A stretch of 38,959 nt of DNA from Deltaproteobacteria bacterium. GTDB taxonomy: Bacteria > Myxococcota > Myxococcia > Myxococcales > JAHFDP01. The notes under the pieces are model-generated. The model worked only from the letters and a program-made list of their open reading frames with translations. It was not told where the DNA came from and made no database searches. Below, in pieces: positions 1 through 8,059 of this stretch; positions within the stretch are counted from its first letter, which is position 1; each line of letters begins with the position of its first letter. Where the stretch lies: the NCBI GenBank assembly GCA_023248955.1, contig JAHFDP010000002.1, forward strand, positions 65,634-104,592, given 5' to 3'. A program made the translations under genes and the position numbers.

Positions 1-87
1 TAAGCGCAATCACTCAGGTTAAGCGCCCCGCCGAATTGACAAAAACTCAACTCGTAACGCCAAGGGGGCCCTGACGTATTGGGTCAC

Positions 88-618
88 ATGAAAACGCTAG
101 CCACCGCCTCTCTCCTCGTGATCTTCGTCACAACGGCCTGCCACCCCATCGCGCCGCCGTCGGGGGCCTGCACCGGCAGCGCGGGCGCCACGCCGCTCAA
201 CGTCACCATCGACAGCGAGAGTGAATTCTTCCGCGACTTCGAGATCGTCGATACCGACACGTCGCTCCACCTTAGCTACGGCGGCGATACATTGGCGTTT
301 GAGATCTCGCTAGCCGCGGAACCCAGCGCGACCAAGACGGGCGCCTTCGCTTTCCACGAAGGCGATCGCACCGACAATCCCGACGGCTATATCGAGGAAT
401 GGTCGACGAACATTGCCACCACAACGGCACCGCCGCCCGTCACGCTCGGCAGCATCACCTTCACGAAGGCCAACGCCAACCGCCAAGTGGGCCATTTCGA
501 GCTCACGTTTTCCGACGGAACCACGACGAGCTGCACGTTCGACGTTCCATCGCGCGAAGCGCTCAAGGCCGAAAGTGGTGACGGCGACGGGAATCACCAT
601 CACCACCATCATCATTGA
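88..618 (+). CDS. Small secreted lipoprotein with a natural C-terminal His7 tail
   Basis: The 176-residue product begins with a lipoprotein signal peptide: a Lys, a hydrophobic stretch, then a VTTAC lipobox with Cys at residue 18. I chose the ATG at 88 because it starts right at the signal peptide; a TTG three codons upstream is the only longer option. The mature part has about two further Cys residues and a beta-rich, Thr/Ser-rich composition, but I recognise no family. The C-terminus is acidic (GDGDGN) followed by seven consecutive His encoded by mixed CAC and CAT codons. It converges on the GH57 gene with only 20 bp between the stop codons. A metal-binding role for the His tail is inference. 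Existence of the gene is fairly sure; function is unknown. Confidence 0.72.
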   Translation: MKTLATASLLVIFVTTACHPIAPPSGACTGSAGATPLNVTIDSESEFFRDFEIVDTDTSLHLSYGGDTLAFEISLAAEPSATKTGAFAFHEGDRTDNPDGYIEEWSTNIATTTAPPPVTLGSITFTKANANRQVGHFELTFSDGTTTSCTFDVPSREALKAESGDGDGNHHHHHHH

Positions 619-638
619 TACCTGGTGCTATCGACTCG

Positions 639-3600
639 TTATTGCGCCGCAGAAAACGTCGTCTTGCATCCGGGGTTTCCGTCTTGTCCCGGCGGGCACG
701 GCTTGTCGGCAAAAACATCGTGCACCACAAACCGTTTTACGCCCGTCTTGTCGGTCGTGCCCACCACGAATCCGCGGTACGTCACCGGAAACTCCTCCGT
801 CCCGGGCCAGCTCGCTTCGTCCGACGGAACGCCCACCGTGTATTTGTAATTAAGCGCCATTCCCTTTTGCAGCGCGGTGGTGAATTCCCAAATCGAGGGA
901 TTGTCCGTGCGCTGCGTCATGGCCACCAAATTCGGCGTCCAATCTTTTCCTTTGAGCCCGAGCGCAGTGGTGTTGCCGGCGAGGTAGACCACGCCGCTCC
1001 CTGTGGGCTTGGGCGCATTCGTGCAGCACGATCCGAATTGCCCCAAAGGAACCGATTTACCGCTCGCATCTACACTGAATGTAACAAAGATGGCATTGGT
1101 GGGATCGTCAAAAATGGTCTGCGACAACATCGTCCGCGGTAGCTGCTGCTTCGGCGCAATGTCGATGTCAGCGCCCTCTTGCGAGGCCACCGCGAACTCC
1201 AGCGGATCACCCTTGGCGAGCTTCAGGGCGATAAACGGAACTTTCAATTCGAGGTGATTTCCCTGCGCGGCCGCCGTAACGTTGGTCGATTCCTGCGTCC
1301 AAGCCGTGCCATTCCAAACGTCGATGGATCCAGCAACCTTTCCGCTGCCGTCGAACTTGCACCGAATTGCGCGCGCCGCACCGGCGGAATCTTGGAATTG
1401 AATGGGCGTCCCATATTCCGTGGTCGTGGCAAAAGAGGAAAGGCTCGGACGGCGCGTAAAGGTCCCCGCATTGGCATCCGTCACGTTTTTTTGAGAGACG
1501 TACCAAGTCACTGTGAGCTGCTGGCCATGACCAGCGTCGGCCTTGGCGCGCGCCACGAGGTCGATGCCCGCCTCTTCCGCCAAATAGAGATCCACCGGCG
1601 TCATATCCGGCGGCGTCGCCTTGGGTGCAGCAACGGTATATCCATAATAAACCTTTTTTATTTGGTCAGTCGGATCGTCAATCTGACTGGAGTCAATGTC
1701 ATTAAAGAATCCGCCTTCATTGACCCATTCTGCCTCCGTTGTTTCAAACGTTCCTTCAATGGTGGGCGCCGTGGTAAACGGCCCCGCCGGCTGTTTGCCG
1801 CTGGCCTGCAAAATCACCGGACATTGAAACGTCGGCCAGGCCGCGTCGCCGTTGGCCGCCCGCGCAAGATTCATGAAATTATAAACACCGGCCAAGTGCG
1901 CGCGAAAACCGCGATCAAACGGCGTGTTGTCGTGGGCGGGCGTGATCTCTTTTCCACCGAGCCACCAAAACCAATCGCTTCCCTCGGCGGCATACATCTC
2001 TTCCCACGCCTTATAATTATTCCATGCGAAAGCATCCCCACCTTGGGCCGGCGCGAGCGGGGGCGGCTCGGCGGGATTGGGACGCGGCAGCACCGCGGCG
2101 ACGTCATCACGCACCCGCTTCAGACAGGTCCAAGCCTGATCGCTCGTCGGTGCACCGATCCAAATATCGAACGTCCCACGAATCCAAGATCCCGCGTGCA
2201 AATGATCCAGTTGCCGCAACTTGGCGGGATCATGTGGCGGAATATTCCGCGTTGGATTTCCATCGAGATATTCGCTGGTCGTGGTCGTGATAATTTCGCC
2301 AATGCCCTGTTCGTCCGTCAAACGCTGGTAAAGCTTGCGCTTAAACTCCTTCGCATCGTGCGAATGAACATAGTTCTCCCAGGCATTTTCACCGTCAAGA
2401 ATCACCGTGAGCAAGCGATCATCGTCCGCAATGCCCGGCGCATAATCCAAAATGCCGGCGTGATGTCCGTTGTCTTCATATCCCGACAAAAAGTCCGTCA
2501 CGCCCTGCTCAGGCGTCTCGCCCTGAAATCGAAAACCAATTTCATCCGACAGATCCCGCGCGCGAAACAGCGCCGTGACCGACTGCCCCGCATCGACACC
2601 AGGTGGCGGCAGCGCGCGATAAGGAACCAAGAACGGCGGCACGCCGGGCGGCTTATTTCCGGTCGACTGCTCGATATTCTCTTGCCCCGTCGCGATCCAA
2701 CGAATGCCGTTTTGATGAAACACCTGCACCGCAGCCTGCGACACCGAGCCTTCACCAGGCCACATGCCACTGGGCGCGGCGCCGAAAATATCACGGTAAT
2801 AACGGACCGCTTTGGCGACTTGCGCGCTGGCATCGTCGGGATAGGAAAACGCCGGCGCGGGCAACGGATCCTGCTGTGACTCCTTGGCCGCATCGCTCGA
2901 AATCAGCAGCGGCAATATCGGATGATAGAAGGGCGTCGTAATAATTTCGATTTGCCCGCTTCGCGTTTGCGGATCGAATCGCAGCTGCTTGTGAATGGCC
3001 ACCACGTTCTTCATGACCTTGTAATTCTCGGCCACCAGGCGATTGCAGAGCGCCTCCGTCACGCGCCCACCGGGCGTAAGCGACGTCGTCTTCAAGCTGA
3101 ACGTTTCGAAATTCGGATCCCCTACCGAGTCCTTCTTGATGTCGAGCAGATCCGAGAGGTCGACCTTGTTTCCGTCAGGCATCGTCAAACCGCCCGCGTG
3201 GAGAAATTCCGGATCGAACCAAGCGATCTCAAACCACCCCTTTAATTGCAGAAAATCATCCTGGGTATATGTCGTCGGCGGTTTTCTCCGAAGATCCATA
3301 TAAGCCGGAAAATGCTTCATTAAAGCATCGCTCGTTGAAAGAGACGACCAAGGCGCATTCCAAAAAAGTTCGATTTGCCGCGCGGTCGCGTTGGCCGGAT
3401 CCGGGGTCGGCGTCAGCAGCTGATCAATCCAGGGATCCGTGTGCCCCGCCCACTTGGCTTCGAATCCAGCGGCATCGACCGTGCCATTCTTGATGTCAAC
3501 GAAGGGCCCCAAACGGTCGAGATAAATCTGAAGTTGGGAGAGAAGAACGCTCGTCAAATTAACATTGAGATGAATCGTCGGATAGGCGGTGAGAATCGAC

Positions 3601-4193
3601 GCCATCGTGAAATAGTCTTTGGTGGAGTGTTTCCGTACCCACGGGCCTTGTAATTCATCTTTCACCGCGTCCAAATAAAGCGGCTGATGCTGGTGCCAAA
3701 GAATGTTCAAATAGATAGGCCGCCGCAACGTGCGGTGCGTGCAATCCGCCGTGAGGGGATCGAGGGCCGCGCCATTATCGGCCGCGGTTATTCCGCTCAC
3801 CGTAACCGTATAACTTTTGAGTGAAGCATTGAGCTTGCCGCCCAAGCCCAGGGTAACCGTCGTGCCGGACACCGCCGCGCTGGAGAGCGAAACCGTTGTG
3901 CCGTCGGAGCCGCGCAGCTCGTAATTGGCAATACTCCCCGCGGCTGTCTTTTCCGCGTCACGCGAAAACCGCGCGGTAATTTCGCTCGCCTGTCCGCCGG
4001 CAAAGAAAACGGAAGCCAAACAAAAAGGACCCGGCCCCGACGAAACGCCGCCATCTGGATCCGCGTTGTTGTTGGTCGTGCTCCCGCCGTCCGCGCCGCT
4101 CCCATTTTCCTTGGGCTGCCCGCGGGCAAATCCGCCACATCCGTCGCAGGCGCTAAGAACGAGCACAAAGAGCGATGCGATTATCGCGCGCAT
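639..4193 (-). CDS. GH57 family alpha-glucan hydrolase, lipoprotein with starch-binding-like tail
   Basis: Probably cleaves alpha-glucosidic bonds in starch, glycogen or pullulan-like polymers at the cell surface or in the periplasm. The 1184-residue product has a lipobox (LSAC, Cys16) and an Asp/Gly-rich linker, then an SbsA-like beta domain (about 60-150). The GH57 domain starts at about 160 and carries the HQHQP signature at 167-171. A GMWPGE segment places the likely nucleophile at Glu481, and ILDGENAWE places the likely acid at Asp600, an arrangement like that of GH57 amylopullulanases. A DOMON-like or glucodextranase-like beta domain follows (about 850-1060), then a CBM20-like module near the C-terminus with a YKYT...W.GTEE.P motif. 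An AGGA ribosome site lies just before the ATG, 6 bp after the upstream stop codon. It is the last gene of the locus. Amylopullulanase, amylase and branching enzyme cannot be told apart by eye. Confidence 0.88.
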   Translation of the reverse strand: MRAIIASLFVLVLSACDGCGGFARGQPKENGSGADGGSTTNNNADPDGGVSSGPGPFCLASVFFAGGQASEITARFSRDAEKTAAGSIANYELRGSDGTTVSLSSAAVSGTTVTLGLGGKLNASLKSYTVTVSGITAADNGAALDPLTADCTHRTLRRPIYLNILWHQHQPLYLDAVKDELQGPWVRKHSTKDYFTMASILTAYPTIHLNVNLTSVLLSQLQIYLDRLGPFVDIKNGTVDAAGFEAKWAGHTDPWIDQLLTPTPDPANATARQIELFWNAPWSSLSTSDALMKHFPAYMDLRRKPPTTYTQDDFLQLKGWFEIAWFDPEFLHAGGLTMPDGNKVDLSDLLDIKKDSVGDPNFETFSLKTTSLTPGGRVTEALCNRLVAENYKVMKNVVAIHKQLRFDPQTRSGQIEIITTPFYHPILPLLISSDAAKESQQDPLPAPAFSYPDDASAQVAKAVRYYRDIFGAAPSGMWPGEGSVSQAAVQVFHQNGIRWIATGQENIEQSTGNKPPGVPPFLVPYRALPPPGVDAGQSVTALFRARDLSDEIGFRFQGETPEQGVTDFLSGYEDNGHHAGILDYAPGIADDDRLLTVILDGENAWENYVHSHDAKEFKRKLYQRLTDEQGIGEIITTTTSEYLDGNPTRNIPPHDPAKLRQLDHLHAGSWIRGTFDIWIGAPTSDQAWTCLKRVRDDVAAVLPRPNPAEPPPLAPAQGGDAFAWNNYKAWEEMYAAEGSDWFWWLGGKEITPAHDNTPFDRGFRAHLAGVYNFMNLARAANGDAAWPTFQCPVILQASGKQPAGPFTTAPTIEGTFETTEAEWVNEGGFFNDIDSSQIDDPTDQIKKVYYGYTVAAPKATPPDMTPVDLYLAEEAGIDLVARAKADAGHGQQLTVTWYVSQKNVTDANAGTFTRRPSLSSFATTTEYGTPIQFQDSAGAARAIRCKFDGSGKVAGSIDVWNGTAWTQESTNVTAAAQGNHLELKVPFIALKLAKGDPLEFAVASQEGADIDIAPKQQLPRTMLSQTIFDDPTNAIFVTFSVDASGKSVPLGQFGSCCTNAPKPTGSGVVYLAGNTTALGLKGKDWTPNLVAMTQRTDNPSIWEFTTALQKGMALNYKYTVGVPSDEASWPGTEEFPVTYRGFVVGTTDKTGVKRFVVHDVFADKPCPPGQDGNPGCKTTFSAAQ

Positions 4194-4199
4194 GAATTC

Positions 4200-6554
4200 C
4201 TACCGAAGCTTAAGGGAGACAACATTCGACAGGACGGACTTCGTCTTGTCGCTCCCGGCCTGGTAAGCCGGCTGGGTGGGCAAAACCTGATCCGCGTGGC
4301 ACCCGCTGCACCCCGTCGCATCGCCCGTCAATACAACCGCAACGCTGAGCGCCTGCCCACCGAGAACAAAACTATTATCGGTGAGACAATTCCCGTCGGA
4401 AGGCGGTGCATTATACAGACACGCCAAATGAATCGCCATCTCCACCGCACCAGCGCTCGTACGGAGATAGCTTCCATTGAGCCAGGGGAAATTCGTAAGC
4501 GTCGTCAATGAACGAATTCCGGCGCCGTCGACAAACGCATTCTCACTCGTGGCGCCGCCAACGGTTCCAACTGCGGATTGAAAACTCCACCCGCCGCTCG
4601 TCATGATCGCACTGCCCGCGATGTGTTTGACCAACGCGCCATCCGTCGCCGTGGCTTTGGTGAAATCAGAAATGCCGCTCGTCCCACCGATACTCAGAAG
4701 AGCGACAATCGCATTCGTCGATTCAGAGCCGCCAACAATTCCCAGATAAAGAGTATCCGTCGAATACGCGGCATAAAGGGTTTCAAGATGGTTACTCGCA
4801 CCCCACCCCAGCGAATGACCGTTGGGTGCCGAAGCAATCTGCGCATAGGGCGACCAATCATTCCCGCTCGAAACATCGATATTTCCATCCACCGCTGGAA
4901 CGCGTGCGGCGCGGAGCACGTATTCCCAACCACCCTTTTGCGTCACGATTCCGCCGGCGCCAAAATTAAACGCCATGTCAACCATGCCAACCGCATGGGC
5001 CGGCGCCGTAAAATGAAACGAGCCATCGCTGGCCGACGTCGCCGGCACGTTTTGTCCATCGACCGTGACCCCAACCGCACCGCTTAGACCACTGCCGGTC
5101 ACCGTCACGTCGCCACCGGCCACCGGTCCGAACCAGCCCCCGGTTGTCGCATCCACGAGAGCGGAAATCGCCGGCGCTCCATTTGCTGGTTGGTATTGGA
5201 AACTCTGCGGATAGGTCGTCGAGATTCCGCCGACGGTCACGGTCACATCGACTTTCCCGCGAAATCCCGCTCCACCTTGATTGGGTGCGGTTACGTTAAT
5301 GGTGTGCGGAGCCGCAATCGACGAAATGGTCGCCGACTTCGCGCCAAAAAGAACAGTCGCGCCAGCGGAAAATCCAAGGCCGGTGAGTTTGACCGTCGTC
5401 CCCGGAGGTCCCGCGGCTGGATTCACCAATTGAATGGCCAGCCCGCCGTCCGAATTATCAATACCAGCGTCATTGGAATCAATACCGCCGTCGGTCACGT
5501 TTCCACCATCGGTGGACGTATCGCCGCCATCGGTCGCAATGCCTCCGTCGGAATCCCCGCCGGTCCACGTCACGGAGGCGCCGCCACCCGTTCCGACGGT
5601 AATGGCCGTGTTTTTCGTTGGGCTTCGGCTTTCTTCGCGTAAATCGATTTTCTCACCCGCGAAAACGCCCGGCGTCGCCACATCGGTGGCCACGGCGACC
5701 CCCACGACCGAGCAATCCGTCGGAACCTTGTATTCCGTCGTGTCGTTCAGCAGAAAGACGAATTGGACTTCTTGTTTGGCGGCCAGCAATCCATCGTGCT
5801 TCCCAAATCCACCGTGCACTTTTCGCGCATTCGTATGGTCATAAACGCAATAAAGATCCGAATTGCAATTCATTTGAACCGACTTCCAATTGGTCATCGT
5901 TCCTTTAATGAACGCGCTCGTGAAACCAAGTTTTTCTCCCTCGACCGCTGTATCGCAGGCGGGATTTTCGGCCGGACACACCAACGCCGGATCCAGATGC
6001 TTCAAGTCGAGGGCAAACAAGGCCTGCGCGGTTCCAAAAGCGGCAATCGTCAGCGTGCCCAAATCAAGCGTCTCTTCTGATCCCAGCGCGATCTGCACGG
6101 TTCCATTCTTTTTGGGCCAAATCCAATTTCCGAGCTCGTCGCACATCCCATATTCCAATGGCTTGGCGTCGCCCTTGATAAACACCGCCGCCGAATGAAC
6201 GTGATCACCGGCCTTTTGGCCTTCGGCTTCGTGGCCACTCTCACTAATCGGTCCGTCATCGTAAAGCTGAGGCCAGCCCGCGAGTTGACCATCTGCGACG
6301 CCTCCCCAGGTCGTATCAATGGTCGCGACGTTAGTCTTGGAATCGTATTTCCAGCCGCCCTTCCAATAGATTTGCCCGGAGCCGTAGGTCCTATTGGCCG
6401 TATCATCGACCCTGAGCACCACCGTTGCGTATCCATTGGGGCGAACAAATCGGGCTTTGCCATTTCCACCCGCCCCCTTACCGCAAGCAAGCGAAGGCAG
6501 GATTAACGCTACGGCGATCCGTTGACTAGCGCGAGCACTCAGACGAAAGAACAT
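4200..6554 (-). CDS. Modular lipoprotein with TIG/IPT and CBM9/DOMON-like domains
   Basis: A 784-residue lipoprotein (SLAC lipobox about residue 24) that probably binds carbohydrate on the cell surface. The N-terminal third contains a YDDG...AGD motif of a type also found in the 492-residue neighbour. Next comes a low-complexity DGG/Asp-rich linker (about 330-375), of a kind common in myxobacterial lipoproteins, then a TIG/IPT domain (about 375-455) with the NPAAGPPGTTVKLTG signature. A second Ig-like domain follows, then a beta-sandwich beginning RVPAVDGNID that resembles CBM9/DOMON carbohydrate-binding modules. Near the C-terminus lies CSGCH (about residue 749), which fits the haem c motif CxxCH but stands alone. 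It sits 29 bp after the upstream gene and 6 bp before the GH57 gene, so co-expression is very likely. No catalytic motif was recognised. Confidence 0.8.
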   Translation of the reverse strand: MFFRLSARASQRIAVALILPSLACGKGAGGNGKARFVRPNGYATVVLRVDDTANRTYGSGQIYWKGGWKYDSKTNVATIDTTWGGVADGQLAGWPQLYDDGPISESGHEAEGQKAGDHVHSAAVFIKGDAKPLEYGMCDELGNWIWPKKNGTVQIALGSEETLDLGTLTIAAFGTAQALFALDLKHLDPALVCPAENPACDTAVEGEKLGFTSAFIKGTMTNWKSVQMNCNSDLYCVYDHTNARKVHGGFGKHDGLLAAKQEVQFVFLLNDTTEYKVPTDCSVVGVAVATDVATPGVFAGEKIDLREESRSPTKNTAITVGTGGGASVTWTGGDSDGGIATDGGDTSTDGGNVTDGGIDSNDAGIDNSDGGLAIQLVNPAAGPPGTTVKLTGLGFSAGATVLFGAKSATISSIAAPHTINVTAPNQGGAGFRGKVDVTVTVGGISTTYPQSFQYQPANGAPAISALVDATTGGWFGPVAGGDVTVTGSGLSGAVGVTVDGQNVPATSASDGSFHFTAPAHAVGMVDMAFNFGAGGIVTQKGGWEYVLRAARVPAVDGNIDVSSGNDWSPYAQIASAPNGHSLGWGASNHLETLYAAYSTDTLYLGIVGGSESTNAIVALLSIGGTSGISDFTKATATDGALVKHIAGSAIMTSGGWSFQSAVGTVGGATSENAFVDGAGIRSLTTLTNFPWLNGSYLRTSAGAVEMAIHLACLYNAPPSDGNCLTDNSFVLGGQALSVAVVLTGDATGCSGCHADQVLPTQPAYQAGSDKTKSVLSNVVSLKLR

Positions 6555-6583
6555 GGCGCATACTCACTCGTGAATAATTTCGA

Positions 6584-8059
6584 TTAATGGCAGGTGGTAG
6601 TCAACAACTCAGCGGCCGGCATCCAATAACCGGTCGCCTTGCAGAGTCCCGCCGGATCAATGGGCATCTCCGCGGCGAACGGAGACGTTTTTGAATCGAG
6701 CGTGCCCTTGCCACCATTGGACGGAAGAAGGGCATTCGACTTGTCCTTATTGCTCGTCTCGTCACCAAAGAGATCACGCCGCGCCACCAGCCCATCGCCA
6801 TTCTTGTCTTCGATGCGCAAGAGCCGCTGATTACCCGGCCACTCTTCCGTTCCCGTCCATCCTTGGCCCGGCGTTCCATACGTATATTTGTACGCAATAA
6901 TGGCACCCGCCGGCAGATCGAATTGAACGGTCCAAATATTGTCGCCCGCCTTTTCGTCGCCGTGCGTGCCATCGTCATACATGGGAATCACGTTAGGAAC
7001 CCAGGCCCCGAGCATTTGGTGAATGGTCTGATCTTGCACGGGAGAATCGGCATGAATGCCTCCGGCAAAGAAAATCTGCCGCGAGTCGTGGGCGATCTCC
7101 TTCGGGTCCAGTGATCGAAAACGATCGAGCGGACGGCAATTGCCATCCAACCGACCCGCATTGAAATCGACCGAGACCAGCGTGCGGATACGCTGGGGGT
7201 CGAGACAAACCGTCAGCTTCAGATCCTTGATCGCGGCGACCAAGGCGGCATCGAGCGAAGCCTCTGCCTCATCCGAAGTGTCGTTCACGGAGTCGCCGTT
7301 GAGATCCAGGTTGAGCGCGTGTTTGTCCAGCGCGACCACCGCCGTATCCGACAAGACCGCCGTGGGTTTCCCATCACCGCCGAGCCGCACTGTTCCCAGG
7401 ACAGGCCCCGCGGAGGAAGGCGCGGTCACTGCAGCTTCGATCGATCTTCCAACCAGTTGCGCCAATTGAACGCCAGCGCCATTGGCACTCACCGCGGCGG
7501 TTATCAAACCCTTTGGCTCCAACAGGGGATCGAGGTTGCCGGGACCTGGAATCGCCGTCAGCGAAAGTTGCGCTGGCGGCGCACCCTCCTTGAGACGAAC
7601 CAGTCGCGCCAAAGCTTGAGCTACCAACGACGCCGCGGTCGAAGTGGTATCCAACGGCGCGGCGATGGTGACCTTCGTGCCCTGCATCACCGACGGTGCT
7701 ACGGCTTCCACCACGGCCGCACCGACGATGGCGGCCACTCGCAAATGATTAAAATCGGTACTTGTCGGAAGATTGATGTCGAATAAACCGACTGTGGTTG
7801 CGGTCGCGATTTTCGGAAAATCGATATTCACCGGCGCAACCGTATTGCCCGCCCCATCGCGCAAAAGCAGGACGGGGTTGGCTTTCCACGCAGCACCGAA
7901 AGCGCCAGCAAGCGCCACCGATCCCAGGAGGTGGGTCTCCGGCGGCGGAATCGGCGCGGGGTGATCCCCGCCAAACGAATTCATCGTCAAGGTCTCGAGA
8001 CCACACGAAGCGAGGCTCATGGTGGTCAGGAGGAGACTCGTTCGACGAAGCCGTTTCAC
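6584..8059 (-). CDS. Lipoprotein with starch-binding-like C-terminal module
   Basis: A 491-residue lipoprotein (LASC lipobox). I chose the GTG at 8059 because it overlaps the upstream stop codon as GTGA and has GGAGG seven bases upstream; a TTG one codon earlier is also possible. The first 300 residues contain hydrophobic Ala/Val-rich helices and an EF-hand-like or dockerin-like Asp-rich stretch (LNGDSVNDTSDE), with no recognised family. The last 170 residues hold a MYDDGTHGDxxAGD segment followed by YKYT.G.P..GW.GTEE.P.N.R. That motif also occurs in the tail of the GH57 enzyme, so both proteins appear to carry the same starch-binding-like module. A further Asp-rich calcium-type loop (EDKNGDGL) follows it. 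An accessory glucan-binding role is inference. Confidence 0.76.
   Translation of the reverse strand: MKRLRRTSLLLTTMSLASCGLETLTMNSFGGDHPAPIPPPETHLLGSVALAGAFGAAWKANPVLLLRDGAGNTVAPVNIDFPKIATATTVGLFDINLPTSTDFNHLRVAAIVGAAVVEAVAPSVMQGTKVTIAAPLDTTSTAASLVAQALARLVRLKEGAPPAQLSLTAIPGPGNLDPLLEPKGLITAAVSANGAGVQLAQLVGRSIEAAVTAPSSAGPVLGTVRLGGDGKPTAVLSDTAVVALDKHALNLDLNGDSVNDTSDEAEASLDAALVAAIKDLKLTVCLDPQRIRTLVSVDFNAGRLDGNCRPLDRFRSLDPKEIAHDSRQIFFAGGIHADSPVQDQTIHQMLGAWVPNVIPMYDDGTHGDEKAGDNIWTVQFDLPAGAIIAYKYTYGTPGQGWTGTEEWPGNQRLLRIEDKNGDGLVARRDLFGDETSNKDKSNALLPSNGGKGTLDSKTSPFAAEMPIDPAGLCKATGYWMPAAELLTTTCH

Noticed and set aside
588-618. His7 tail as a cloning artefact
   Set aside because: It ends a native lipoprotein gene with a chromosomal neighbour 20 bp away and uses mixed codons, so a vector tag is unlikely.
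1179-2879. 566-codon plus-strand open frame inside the GH57 gene
   Set aside because: It is antisense to a gene with clear catalytic motifs and has no signal, domain or ribosome site; long antisense frames are expected in GC-rich genes.
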